Positions 21,691 to 32,487 of a stretch of DNA of 64,000 nucleotides are shown in pieces. The notes under the pieces are model-generated. The model did no database searches. It was not told the origin of the DNA and saw only the letters and a program-made list of their open reading frames with translations. Within the stretch, counting starts at the first letter, position 1. The number at the start of each line of letters is the position of its first letter. The DNA lies in the NCBI GenBank assembly GCA_032716605.1, contig CM064492.1, positions 52,242,844 through 52,306,843 of the forward strand. Reading direction: 5' to 3'. The position numbers and the translations under genes are program-made. The stretch comes from Paralithodes platypus (lineage: Eukaryota > Arthropoda > Malacostraca > Decapoda > Lithodidae).

Positions 21691-22178
21691 TTAACCCTTA
21701 ATTAGCGGCTCACCACATAAGTCGAGTCAAATAAAGCTGGACTATGTGGCGGCGCTCGACATAACTCGAGTGGCAATTTCAGCACGTAATGTTGCTGAGA
21801 GAGAGAGACAAGTGGTGGCAGGAGAGTAGCGAGCGTATGACTGCTCCAGACCACCGCGGCGAACATACTGACACGAATCCCAGCTCCCTCCTCCCTCTCT
21901 CACTCGCTATATAAGGAATTGTATCGGGAAAGTGGCTAATTACATGCTTTTTGCACTCGCGTTGCACGGTTATTGCAAGAAAACTAGCCATCATAAAAGG
22001 ATCGTTATGGTGTCATTCGAAAGCTCTGTTTATGCCCTTTCAGGGATAGGTACTTGTTTTACGTTCTGGGTCTTATTTAGGCATGAAAATGATCACGTAA
22101 ACAGCCCTATTTTGGCTAAAAACACCCCGCTGGGCGGTACATATAAATAAACCGCATAGGCCGCTCGTAAGGTGTTAA
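21691..22178 (+). mobile_element. TTAA-flanked MITE, family A (488 bp)
   Basis: TTAA at 21691-21694 and 22175-22178; starts TTAACCCTTAATTAGCGGCT, ends GCCGCTCGTAAGGTGTTAA. Same subfamily as 37861-38347. Non-coding. Confidence 0.85.
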
Positions 22179-23896
22179 AAACCGGCTGGTGGCAGCCGGC
22201 CGGCCGGCTTTTCCTTAGTATATATCCTACGACAACGTAACTAATGTCTGGGATATTCTTATGTTGTTTCACAGCTTGTAGCTGCCCTTATTCTTAACCA
22301 ACGCATCTTAGTATATTTTATTCTCGATAGTTGATTGTTTCATTATAATATATAAGATGTAAGTCTAGTGAGGGCGGGAGGAGACGAGCGGGAGAGAGAG
22401 ACCGGCTTGGGACGTTGCTTCGCTTGCCAGCTTGGGACGAGCCTGAAGCGTTGCCACATGCATTCGATTGCAACGTTAGGCTTAGTTTCGACTCACGCAC
22501 GGGGTAGAGGATTTTGACCCGGCAACTGTGTTGAGTGTTGCCAAGCATGGGATGTATTCTGCATACCTAGGGCGGGGTCCAGACAGATTCAAGACTCAGA
22601 GCTCACCTCACTGTTGTACCCTTCGGACCCCCTTGATATCTATCCCTCTCAACCCCCCTTAGAAACTTTCTCTCTTACTTTGTATACCTTCCTTCCACTA
22701 CTTCACCAATCTATTTAATTATCCCATCCCCTTGATAGACCTTATATCTATTATTGTATTAACGACGAGCTCTCAGATAACTAGATAGGATTTTTGGGCT
22801 TTATGCGGAGATGTAATTGTTAATGAGACCTAGGAAGCTTTTTTGTTGTCTCATATTTGGTGGTTTCATGCTTGCTAGTGTGTTCTTGTGTCAGGTTAGC
22901 AGGGGCTAGACCGGAGGGGAGGCTTTTTTGCGATCCTTTAAGTAAAGTCTGCTGGTGCGAGTCCTGTGGACCCCGCACGACTTTACTAGGATACCCGTGG
23001 GAGTCTGGGGGCATTTTCTTGTCTGTGTCCCTGTGTGTCTAGTGTTGTGTTGTGTGAGGGCCCTTGCCTAGTCCACTCAGCACTGCGCTAGCACGTCTTG
23101 CTTTTGTTTTAGGGTCGCCAGGAGAGAGTCAGATACTTGGGATCTGAGTCTCTCAAGAGAGCACCCTTTCAATTAGAGTAATTTGGCACACAGACTTGGG
23201 AACGTCCCTAGGCTAGAGCAGGTGGCTCAGCCCGGGTATCCGAAGCCTATATCCTTCCGGCTAGACCTCTGCCACCTGGCAGATTAACAGCTAGGGGTTT
23301 ATTATCTCTGTATGCTTGTTATTGTGCCACAGTTTACCGTTTTTGTGAGCATTGTGAGTCAGGGTGGGGCTTAGAGACTCTGTCCGAGGAGGCTTACCTG
23401 ACTAAGAGTGAGAAGCACACCTGTATGTGGTTATGTTGCGAGTTGCTACCTTTATTTAATTATACCTATGCCATTATACACTGTATGGCCTATCACTAGT
23501 ATTTATTCCTGCTTATGAGTTAAGAGTTCTCTAAATCCGTAACGTACTTTCTTTGCTAAGCATCAGATCCTACAGTAGCTGCATGCAGTTTAGAAACCCG
23601 CATCTTGTCAACCTGTACGATGTTTTGAGGACTGTTTGCTTTCACCTTCTTTCACGCAGGGGTGATTAGTTGTATTAATTAACGTAACGTTAAATGTACT
23701 TTCTTCTAGTTTGTTATTAAATTGTTTCTGCAATTTAATTCCGTTATCAATCTTTTCCTTGAAGCTTTAAGTCAACTTAATTGTGTGATCTTTTATATAG
23801 CCTGCTTGACTATCAGCAGTCTATAGTACTTACTCTAGTTGTACTTACTCTAGTTGTATTGCGGGAGTGAGCATGCTCGTTATTTCCCGCCTCCTA
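22179..23896. other. 1.7 kb non-coding, unclassified
   Basis: Moderate GC with (AGAG) and CCGGCCGGCC patches. No reading frame over 76 codons and none with a motif. It has the texture of LTR or UTR sequence, but I could not find matching repeats, a primer-binding site or a polypurine tract. Confidence 0.4.
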
Positions 23897-26885
23897 TATA
23901 AGAACATAAGAAAATGGGAGTCTGCAGAAAGCCGATTGGCCTAAGCAAGGCAGATCCCTGTCCCACACAACTCCAATTCAATTACAAAGCCCAATTATAG
24001 GCTTCACACTCTAATACCCTGAGGATCATCTTACCAAAACGGTTAGAGATTAACGCAGGATTATGGGGGTCTGCAGAGCGCTGATTGGCCCAACCAGGCT
24101 GATCCCCCTTCACACCCAACCCTTCTCGTCCATATGCTTATCCAATTTTATCTTAAAGCTCCCTACAGTTTTAGATCCCACTATAGCACTTGGTAGTCCA
24201 TTCCACCCATCTACAACTCTGTTACCAAACCAATATTTGCCTATATCTTTTCTGAAACGAAATTTATCTAATTTGAAACCATTGGTACGAGTTCTTTCGC
24301 TATCACTGAGCTTTAGTACATTTGTCATGTCCCCTTTGTTAATCCCACTAACCCCCTTGAACACCTCTATCATATCCCCTCTAACTCTGCGTCTCTCTAA
24401 CGAATGTAAACCTAATTTCTTCAACCTTTCTTCATACGAAAGATTTCTAATATTATGGATCATTTTTGTCATTCTACGCTGTACTCTCTCCAATGAATCT
24501 ATGTCCATTCTGTAATAAGGACACCAAAATTGGACAGCATAATCCATATGGGGTCTCACTAATGACAAATACAGTTTTAAGATAACATCAGCAGTTCTGT
24601 TACTCACACTCCTAGAGATGAACCCGAGAATCCTGTTTGCCTTATTACGAACGCTTATACACTGTTTTCTAGGCTTCAAATCATTGCTAACAAACACACC
24701 TAGATCTTTCTCGCAATCTGAATTTTCTAATTCTAAATTAGCTAGTTTATATTTAACATTTGTTTGCATCTTCCCTATCTTTAATACCTTGCATTTGTCA
24801 ATGTTAAACTTCATCTGCCAATTTACTGACCATTCATGTAAGGTATCTAGATCCCTTTGGAGGCACTCTATATCGCTATCTGAATCAATTGATCTCCCTA
24901 TTTTAGTATCGTCTGCGAATTTACTTATCCTACTAGTTATACCTAAATCTAGGTCATTTATGTATATAAGAAACAACAGTGGACCTAATACCGATCCCTG
25001 GGGGACACCACTTTTGACTGCTCCCCACTCTGACTTGGTACTATTTATGCTGACTCTCTGTTTCCTAACAATTAGCCATGACCTAATCCATCCCAACAAC
25101 GCCCCACCTATTCCATGTGCCTCAACCTTTCTCATCAATCTCTCATGAGGGACTCTGTCGAAAGCTTTACTGAAATCTAAATATATAATATCGTATGTCT
25201 TGTCATTATCTACTGCTTCATATACCTCTGAGAAAAAACTAAGCAAATTAGTAAGGCAAGAACGTCCCTGTGTGAATCCTTGCTGAGAAGAATTGATTAA
25301 GTTAAATGTTTCTAAGTGGTTTCTCATTTTCCTAGCAATAATTGACTCTAGTAGCTTTCCTATGATTGAAGTGAGACTAATGGGGTAATTGGATGCTATT
25401 GATTTATCACCTTTTTTGAAAATCGGAACTACATTTGCAAGCTTCCAAGCTTCTGGAACTATACCTGTTTCTAATGAATTGTTAAAAAGAAATGTTAATG
25501 GGTAACTTAACTCATCTCTGCATTCTTTTAATACTCTGGCATATACCTCATCGGGACCAGGCGATTTCTGAGGTTTCAGTCTGTCAATTTCCTTAAGCAC
25601 ATCATTTCTACTTATAGTAACCGTACTTAACCTATTTTCTATACTATCTCTATATACCTTACGGACTTCTGGAATCTGTGCCAAATTTTCATTAGTGAAA
25701 ACGGATAGAAACTGACTATTTAAAGTACTGCACATTTCTAAATCATTTTCTGTCATTTCTCCTATCGAAGTTTTAAGGGGGCCTATTTTATCTCTAACTT
25801 TAGATTTATATAGCTGGTAAAAAGCCTTAGGGTTATTTTTTGAGTCATTGGCTATCCTGATTTCATAATTTCTTTTGTCTGTCCTTATACATTTTTTAAC
25901 CTCTCTTGATAGATTCTGATAGTAAGCAAGTAGGTGAATTTCGCCTTTCTTTATTTTTCGATATATTCCTCTCTTTTTTCCTAGAAGGTCTAATAGTCTA
26001 TTATTCATCCATTTGGGTTGGTTCTGTGTTGATCTAAATTTTCTTTTGGGGATATATTTATTTTGCGCATTGTGGAGTGAAGAAATAAAATTATTATATG
26101 TAGCTGTCAAATTATCCTGAGTTAAGACAGGTATCTGAGAGAGAGTATGTTCATTAGCGCACCTGGGTCCACTTAATAGTTTAACCATAGGATCGACTCT
26201 TAAGGCTCGTCTTAATCCACCATAATTGGCTTTTCTGAAATCTGGGATAAGTGTCGTATTCTCTTTAGCCTTTCCTGTCCATTGTATGTTAAAATAAATT
26301 GATTTATGATCACTATTTCCTAGTTGGTCTCCTATCTCTACATTATTTATCATTTGTTCATTATTACTGAGAACTAAATCGAGGATATTATTACCTCTAG
26401 TAGGCGAGTCTATGAATTGAAATACAAAACTATCCTGTACCGCCTCAATAAACTCTTCTGAATCTGAGTCGCCGATTTGATGCTGCCAATCAATATTCGG
26501 AAAATTAAAATCCCCTATAATACACACATTGCTAAACCTTGATGCTATTTTCACTTCCTGCCATAAAGCTGTACCTTCGTTTCTACTCATATTTGGTGGT
26601 CTATAAATAACTCCAATAATTATGGTCTCACTACCTTCGCTAACCTCAACCCAAACACTTTCGTTATCAGTATTTAGTCTAATACCTGATTTAATACAGC
26701 TTTTTAAAGAACTCCTGACAAACACTGCTATTCCGCCGCCCCTCCTACTTGTTCGGTCGCGTTTAAACAAACTATATCCTGGTATATGGAATTCTGCTAA
26801 AAAATGTCTTGATTCTGTATTAATCCATGTTTCAGTCAGTGCTATAATGTCTATATTTTCGTTGCTAACAAATATGTGTAGGTGT
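23897..26885 (-). mobile_element. CR1-type LINE, copy 1 (5'-truncated, ORF2 open)
   Basis: The 3' end on the minus strand is a short octamer repeat, seen on the plus strand as ATAAGAAC ATAAGAAA (23898-23913), as in CR1 elements. The 5' end lies inside the endonuclease domain near 26885. Nearly identical to 40205-42888. Confidence 0.95.
24110..26770 (-). CDS. CR1-type ORF2: endonuclease-reverse transcriptase (886 codons open)
   Basis: Role: nicks DNA and copies LINE RNA at the nick. The frame stays open upstream of 26770 to about 26885 (NIDIIALTETWINTESR), so the true start is lost by 5' truncation. Order along the protein: C-terminal part of the APE-type endonuclease (IIGDFNFPNIDW near residue 90 and LGNSDHKSIYF near 150), linker, then reverse transcriptase with LKPQKSPGPDEV, VVPIFKKGDKS, YLDFSKAFDRVPHERL (motif A), VKSGVPQGSVLGPLLF (B), SKFADDTKIG (C, catalytic Asp pair), CEKDLGVFVS (D), and the CR1 C-terminus VRPHMDYAVQFWCPYY and RRRVRGDMIEVFKG. 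Oddity: the conserved NYRPISL motif reads NYPISL through a 3-bp deletion compared with the 40-kb copy, so activity is doubtful although the frame is intact. Confidence 0.95.
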   Translation of the reverse strand: MFKRDRTSRRGGGIAVFVRSSLKSCIKSGIRLNTDNESVWVEVSEGSETIIIGVIYRPPNMSRNEGTALWQEVKIASRFSNVCIIGDFNFPNIDWQHQIGDSDSEEFIEAVQDSFVFQFIDSPTRGNNILDLVLSNNEQMINNVEIGDQLGNSDHKSIYFNIQWTGKAKENTTLIPDFRKANYGGLRRALRVDPMVKLLSGPRCANEHTLSQIPVLTQDNLTATYNNFISSLHNAQNKYIPKRKFRSTQNQPKWMNNRLLDLLGKKRGIYRKIKKGEIHLLAYYQNLSREVKKCIRTDKRNYEIRIANDSKNNPKAFYQLYKSKVRDKIGPLKTSIGEMTENDLEMCSTLNSQFLSVFTNENLAQIPEVRKVYRDSIENRLSTVTISRNDVLKEIDRLKPQKSPGPDEVYARVLKECRDELSYPLTFLFNNSLETGIVPEAWKLANVVPIFKKGDKSIASNYPISLTSIIGKLLESIIARKMRNHLETFNLINSSQQGFTQGRSCLTNLLSFFSEVYEAVDNDKTYDIIYLDFSKAFDRVPHERLMRKVEAHGIGGALLGWIRSWLIVRKQRVSINSTKSEWGAVKSGVPQGSVLGPLLFLIYINDLDLGITSRISKFADDTKIGRSIDSDSDIECLQRDLDTLHEWSVNWQMKFNIDKCKVLKIGKMQTNVKYKLANLELENSDCEKDLGVFVSNDLKPRKQCISVRNKANRILGFISRSVSNRTADVILKLYLSLVRPHMDYAVQFWCPYYRMDIDSLERVQRRMTKMIHNIRNLSYEERLKKLGLHSLERRRVRGDMIEVFKGVSGINKGDMTNVLKLSDSERTRTNGFKLDKFRFRKDIGKYWFGNRVVDGWNGLPSAIVGSKTVGSFKIKLDKHMDEKGWV

Positions 26886-26996
26886 ATATGTATCGTTGGA
26901 ATGGCTGTGGATATGTGTGTAGTCTGTATTTTTAGCCAATTGGCGACATCGGAAACGAAGGCTTAGGGTGGATCTGTATGGTACCATTCTCACTAT

Positions 26997-27260
26997 AGAC
27001 GGTACCGCCTCGCCCGAAGGCTTATAGGTAGCCATCAGCTTAGGTGAACCATATGATACCCATCTCGCCTTGTACCATTTTTGCCAACCCCAGATGGGAC
27101 GTCACAACGTCGTCCACTTATTCCAGGTACCTATTTACAGCTAGGTGAACTGAGGCTAACACATGAAAGGAGACAAGCCCAATTTGTCTCCGCCCGGACG
27201 GGGATTGAACCCCCGACCCCTCGTGTGTGAGACGAGAGCTCTACCTACTAGGCTACGGGC
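26997..27260 (-). mobile_element. tRNA-derived SINE (second family)
   Basis: On the minus strand the head begins GCCCGTAGCCTAGTAGGTAG (A box), carries a 5-bp anticodon stem CTCGT/ACGAG with loop CTCACAC, and has a clear B box GGGTTCAATCC (27202-27212). Acceptor and T stems pair imperfectly, so it is a SINE head and not a working tRNA. The body contains CACCTAGCTGTAAATAGGTA, then a tail running to about 26997. No target duplication located. Confidence 0.75.
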
Positions 27261-27449
27261 TGTGTGCGTGCACCCTGTAACCGAGTCATAGGATACCTTG
27301 TTGTCCAGGCAGGACTCTTGACGGTTTAGGGTGGTTTGTTGCCTGGGTTTATAGATAAGGGTTGGATCTAGCGTTTTCCGTTGTTGCTTGTTGCCGCATA
27401 CCTAGTCCAATAGAAAGAGCCCAGTGTTTATATATCCCAGGACGTAACA
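27261..27449. other. Spacer between SINE and LINE fragment
   Basis: No motif recognised; short frames only. Confidence 0.4.
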
Positions 27450-28469
27450 GTAGTTATTTGCATCTTCTTTCGATCCTTTCTTGTATATCGGTACAATATC
27501 AGCAGCCTTCCACACCTCGGGTAGCTTGCCTTGGGACAAAGATTGTTTTTAAATCTCTGTTATGGGAAAGCTTAGTTCCTCTGCACATTCACTCAACATC
27601 CACCCAAAAATCTGATCCGGCCCCATAGCCTTTCTTTTATTTAGGTCTAACATGCAGTCCCTTACTTCATCCCTTCTTATTATAATACCTTTCGTGGGCA
27701 TGACTGGTCTCTGTATTGGATTCTTATAAGCATCATCACCATCATTATTTTCTTGAACAAACACCGATTGAAATTTTGCATTAAAAACCTCACCCATTTT
27801 TTCCTCCTCCTCAAATATTTCTCCATTGTGAACGATCCTTTGGATCTTTTCCTTCACTTTAGTTCTCTTATTTATGAATCCATATAATATGTTGGGATCA
27901 TCTTTGCTCTTCATAACCACCCCTCTCTCAAAATCCTTCTCCTCCTGTCTCCTCACTTTGGTGTAGTTATTTCTTGCTTGTTTATACCTCTCGTAAGATT
28001 GATCACTCTTGTGTCTTCTGTAGCGTTTCCATAACCTATCACGTTCAACTTTAGCTTTATAACATCTAGCACCAAACCAATCATTCTTTGCTTTAGGAAA
28101 ATCCTTGGCTATTGGTATGTATTTGTCAGCACCTTGTTTGCATATGTCACAGAAGGCTTCGTATTGCTCATTAATATCACATTTATTCAATACTTTATCC
28201 TCCCAATTAATGTTTTGGAAAAACTCTCGCAATTGGTTGTATCTTCCTCTGGGATAATCCAGCCGGTCTTTCTTGAACTCCTCTTTACTTGGTAATAAGT
28301 CATACGTCAATATAAAATTATAGTCTAATACGACATGATCACTTTTACCTACTGGTGGTTTATAACTTACCTCAAATATCTCATTGGCACATCTCGTAAA
28401 AACCAGATCTAATAATGAAGGAAAATCACTCCCTCTCACCCTTGTTGGCTCTTCTATGTGTTGATGCAA
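27450..28469 (-). pseudogene. CR1-like LINE, endonuclease end to start of reverse transcriptase
   Basis: Minus-strand frame 28469-27549 encodes the end of the APE-type endonuclease (PTRVRGSDFPSLLDLVFTR, then KSDHVVLDY), a charged linker, and the reverse transcriptase start (DLNKRKAMGPDQIFGWMLSE). A one-base break at about 27545 is followed by LSQGKLPEVWKAADIVPIYK and ANNY, where it stops. Family-specific motifs and order match the fragments at 21416-21640 and 19205-20258, which probably derive from one element broken by later insertions; the sequences abutting the gap overlap by a few residues without being identical, so separate copies remain possible. Confidence 0.8.
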
Positions 28470-29020
28470 CAGGTATGTTGTGTGTGTGTGTGTGTGTTTA
28501 GGTGCATAGGGGGGTACATAGGAGTTGTGTTATGTGTGCAAGCGTAATGCTAGTGTACACAGTGTGTATGTGCGTATGCTGGTGTACATACGTGTGTCTG
28601 TGTTTTTTTTTTTTTGTATGAGAGTGAGGAAAACAAATGGCAGAACTGCCTGTGACGAGTGCCTCCCTCAGAGTTGAAAGAGTGACAGGGCTAAAATCAA
28701 GTGACGTTCGAGCCAAAATGCCTGGACACAAGGAGTTTGAAGCAATTTAAGCCATAGGAAGAGGGAAAGACTGATTCTGGGAGAGAGTTACAGAGTTCAG
28801 CTGTTGAATAGAAGACAAATTGAGAATAACGTTTCACTCCTGGGTTGGAGAGTTGCACAGAGTATGGGTGGGATTGTATTGCAAGACAGGTGCTACGTGC
28901 TCTACGAAGAGGGGGTAGTATACACTGAGAGAGCTCTGAGGAACACTGATTATTGTAATAGCGGCAGAATAGTGTGAGAGATGCAACATTGCGGCGAAGT
29001 GATAGAAACTGCAGAGAATT

Positions 29021-29278
29021 TAGTCAGGTTCATTATGTTTTGATTTTAACTTTCGTGGGAATTGATTGGGGATTTGCAAAACTATACATTTCTGGAAAAG
29101 TTATTGTATAATGAATTAGAAAACCAATGTTTCCAATTGCCCAGATGTCTATAAGGCGGCCATCTTGGAATTTACAAAATGGCCGCCGTAAAACTTAAGT
29201 TTTGTAATATCTCGGCTGCTAAATAAGCTAGAACATTGATTTTAACTGCTAAACCTACATTTTTAGGGTCAAGGAATC
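29021..29278 (+). repeat. Left inverted arm of the 29-kb element
   Basis: Pairs with 31131-31386. Contains an inner palindrome, GGCGGCCAT ... ATGGCCGCC, at about 29156-29188. Confidence 0.9.
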
Positions 29279-29369
29279 TATTGGTGGCAGTTACAAAGCT
29301 ATTCACACATTTTTCACAACATAAATATATTTTGCCTACTGATTGACAATATCTTTGCAGGTTCCAAGC

Positions 29370-30914
29370 ATGAGTGACGAGTCACAAGGTGGAGAAGTGG
29401 TATGTCAAGTTGAGGAGTCCATTAACTGGAAGAGGTGCATTCTCTGCCATTCTGATGAAGACAAGAAAGGAGTCCTGGTGCAACATCCTAGATTAGAGTC
29501 CTATAGGCTCGTACTGCAGGTAGTTCAAGAGAGGCCAGTTTGAATGATGGAGATTTCGTCCAAGTCCAAAGACGACTGCAGAACTGCACACCAGAAATAC
29601 TGTGCACAGAGAAGGCAGTCTGGCATCGCTGCTGTCACTTAAGTGCAACAAACAAGGACCAAATACAACGTGCAAGAGACCGCCATGCACATGCTTTAAC
29701 TACAGGACACTACACTGCCAAAAAGCGTGGAGAGAAAAGACGAAGCACAGAAATGGCTGAGCCAGACCCCTCAACATCTGATTCTTCATCGCCATTCACA
29801 CGATCCAGTACAAATCCACTGGATACGGAACAGTGCTTCTTCTGCCAAAAGGACGATGGCCAACAACTGTACAAGGTCAGGACTGAGAATGCTGGTAAAG
29901 ATCTCAAAGATGCTGTGGATAGGTCCCACAATGCTACACTGAAGACAAGGCTGAACACCTGCATCTCACCAGGTGATGCGCATGCAATTGATGTTCGATA
30001 CCACAAATCTTGCTGGAGAATCAATGTGTTTCATGCTCTTCGAGAACCTAACACTAGCAAAACTGCCAAAGAACCCTTGCTACAAAGGGTGAGTCTGCTT
30101 GAGCTGATCAACCTTATTGATGTGGAAATCCAAAACCAAGCGTACCTCCACATGGATGACATTGAAACCACATATGTTAATATGCTTGGTTCAGAAGTCT
30201 TGGAAGCTCATGTACCCACATTTAGTAGCAAGTGGCTGAAAGAAAAAATCCTCTCTGATTTGCCGCACCTGAAGTCTGTTCGTCAAAAAGACAGAAGAAA
30301 ACCAGCAGTCCTCTACTCCCCAGATGCATGTGAAGAGGACATGATTAATACCACAATGACAACTGAGGAGAAGGAGAACAGCATGAAGGCAATCTACTAA
30401 GTAGCACAGGTGATAAGGAAAAGCATTGCAACCTTCACTAAAATAGACAAGGAGAGAAATATCATACAGGTATCTAGCAACATCGACGATGTTCCAGCTG
30501 AACTATACACCATGATCCGGTGGATAATGGTTGGGCCTGTTAAAATGCTGGAAACTGAAAAGAGGACCAGAGTAGTTGACCGAGCAGCACTGACGGTGAG
30601 CCAGAACATCATGTATGGGTTCAAATCCAGCACACAGGTAAAGTACAAGCCAAGTAGTGCAAAACGGGTACATTAAACACGTGGACGGCATGCTGAAACC
30701 AAAGACCACAGACGTCCTCCCAGCCCCAAAGGCCATCATTGAGATGGTCCGATGCAAGTGTAAATCTGACTGTTCTTCTGGCAGATGTTCCTGCAGAGCT
30801 AAGAACTTAGACTGTACTGATATGTGTCAGTGCAGCAGCCAGTGCCAGAACGATGACGATTCCCCAGCTGTAATGCACGAAAGCGATGATAATAATGGTT
30901 ATGATGATGTATAG
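29370..30914 (+). pseudogene. Zinc-module protein, internally deleted relative of the gene at 61.4 kb
   Basis: The ATG at 29370 follows a splice-acceptor-like TCTTTGCAG, just as at 61.4 kb. Parts in order: module 1, CILC ... AVWHRCC (29430-29640); module 2, QCFFCQKDD ... VRYHKSCW (29830-30015); a helical block with SLLELINLIDVEI; then IDDVPAELYTMIRWIMVGPV and a QNIMYGFKSSTQVKYKP motif (30480-30655), matching IPAAVTQFLHTLLTG and SDLVFAVTSGKTKPPKH of the 61-kb protein; finally a Cys-rich tail VRCKCKSDCSSGRCSCRA plus DMCQCSSQC (30747-30850), like a CXC-type cysteine cluster. The large central region of the 61-kb protein is absent. Lesions: frame shifts near 29535 and 30657 and a TAA at 30398. 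Function is inferred as transposition-related from its position between inverted repeats; no catalytic triad remains. Confidence 0.8.
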
Positions 30915-31130
30915 GGACTGTCTAATGCAAAAGGTTTCTTAATCACGATCGTAATGTGTTCTATAAATGTCATGTCTTGATTCTAATGATGGTTACAGAT
31001 ACATCCACAGTTCACATTTGCTAAATATAAAAAACTTGTATGACAAATTATCTGTTAACTCTTCAATAAAAAGAAAAAAAACATGTTAAAATACATTTTA
31101 GTATTTTCTACCTTATTTTTGTTAGCAACA

Positions 31131-31386
31131 TTGGATTTCCTGACCCTGAAAATGTAGGTTTAGCAGTTAAAATCAATGTTATAGCTTATTTAGAAGCCGA
31201 GATATTACAAAACTTAAGTTTTACGGCGGCCATTTTGTAAATTCCAAGATGGCCACCTTATAGACATCTGGGCAAATGGAAATATTGGTTTTCTGATTCC
31301 TTATACAATAACCTTTCCAAAAATGTATAGTTTTGCAAATCTCCAACAAATTCCCACACAATTACAGTACATAGCGAACCTGACTA
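31131..31386 (-). repeat. Right inverted arm of the 29-kb element
   Basis: Reverse complement of the left arm with scattered mismatches; ends CCTGACTA at 31386. Confidence 0.9.
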
Positions 31387-31405
31387 ATTGGTGAGTGGAC
31401 GTGAG

Positions 31406-31851
31406 TTAACCCGTGGAGCCCCGGCTAGTTTTGTAATGTTTGTTCACCAGAACCCGGCCGGTTTTCAAAAAATGGTTTTATTCCAGAAACAATAGCGAAT
31501 GGGTTAGGAATGAAGGAAAAACCACGAAAAAACGCTCAAAAAGCTTAAAAAATGGTCCTACAGAGCCCCCGAAAACGTATTTTACAAGAGTAAAAAAATT
31601 AAGGCAATTACCCCAAAAAACCAGGTTATTGCGCGCTCACGCGCACGCACGTGGACTTTGAGAGTTTTCAACCATCGGCACGGTTGCGTGGGGTACGTAC
31701 ACAGTTCCCATACAAATCTGAGCCCTCTTGAGTGGCTACACCTGAGGTTACAGTCGGCGCAATTAGGGTGACGCGTCAGGCGCGTCTCTGGGGCTGTGCG
31801 TTACATACATCGCCGACGCGTCAGACGCGTCGCTGGGGCTGTACGGGTTAA
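31406..31851. mobile_element. TTAA-flanked MITE, family E (446 bp)
   Basis: TTAA at 31406-31409 and 31848-31851; ends TTAACCCGTGGAGCCCC and GGGGCTGTACGGGTTAA are inverted. It interrupts the LINE codons for Val-Asn (GTTAAC), which confirms a TTAA duplication. Contains a direct repeat with GACGCGTCAGNCGCGTC. Confidence 0.85.
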
Positions 31852-32487
31852 CGAGATGGAAGGCTTTCCTTTCTACTTTGTCTAGAAGAGCTGTGTTAGA
31901 GGATCTCCACCATACGTGTGAACAATATTCAAGACATGGACGCACTGTGACCCTGTACAGAGCAAGAAGCAGTGCAGGGGTAAAGAACCCCCGGAGGTGG
32001 TTTGAACACACCCAGCTTCTGGGAGGCTGTTTTAGCAAGAGTGGTAATATGATCTTTCTAAGAGAGAACAGAAGAAAAAGAGACAACGAGAATATTAAGA
32101 GAAGATGAAGGGTTAATTTGTATATTGCTGAAGAGTAAGTCATAGTTTTCTGGAAGGGGGCGATGAGTAGACAGATGGAGAAATTGAGTTTTGGAAGCAT
32201 TGAAAGTAACAAGTTTTTCTCTACCCAAATTAGATATAGTAGGAAGACCAGAAGAAAGGTGTACAAAGGAGTACAAAGGAAATCAAGCAACAACAGATCT
32301 GGTGACCCTTCTAGGTTTCTTGTCCTCCAAAACACTGAGGATCAATTGTCCAAACAGTGGTTTAGAGTGGGTAAGGGAACATTGGAAAGGGGACTACTGC
32401 CCAGGAACTAATGTCCGTGGCAGGAATAGGAAGTTAGTAGGGGACAGATGGGTTAGTAACTGAGGGGGGGGGGATAAAATAAAGTTA

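Larger units (their letters stand above)
29021..31386 (+). mobile_element. DNA transposon with about 255-bp inverted repeats encoding a zinc-module protein
   Basis: Left arm 29021-29278 and right arm 31131-31386 are inverted copies; both start TAGTCAGGTTC at the outer edge and contain GGCCATCTTGGAATTTACAA. The flanking LINE frame shows the empty site CCAATTCTC (minus strand), giving a target duplication of ATT (or AATT if one end base is discounted). The inner part holds a broken gene at 29370-30914. Arm divergence is modest (roughly a tenth of positions), so the insertion is not very old. The superfamily is not one I can name. Confidence 0.9.
28600..32257 (-). pseudogene. LINE C-terminal part, split by two younger DNA elements
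   Basis: Pieces at 31852-32257, 31390-31405 and 28600-29020 join collinearly on the minus strand. The first gives RPCLEYCSHVWW and KVERKAFHLVN; removing the MITE at 31406-31851 continues the frame as SRPLTN; removing the element at 29021-31386 continues as SLQFLSLRRNVASLTLF and RYYNNQCSSELS, then AELCNSLPESVFPSS and a poly-A tail near 28604-28616. This restored frame gives direct proof of both insertions. The first piece has frame breaks near 32000-32100. Family: a jockey/I-group-like non-LTR element, clade not certain. Confidence 0.8.

Noticed and set aside
22179..23896. Possible LTR retrotransposon remnant (also 60000-61000)
   Set aside because: No paired LTRs, primer-binding site, gag/pol motif or target duplication found.
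24063..25148. Plus-strand frames of 150-176 codons opposite the CR1 reverse transcriptase (also 40385-41470)
   Set aside because: Antisense shadows of ORF2; no motif of their own.
27192..27260. A working tRNA gene, Val(CAC)-like, on the minus strand
   Set aside because: The anticodon stem and B box are good, but acceptor and T stems mispair and a SINE body follows directly.
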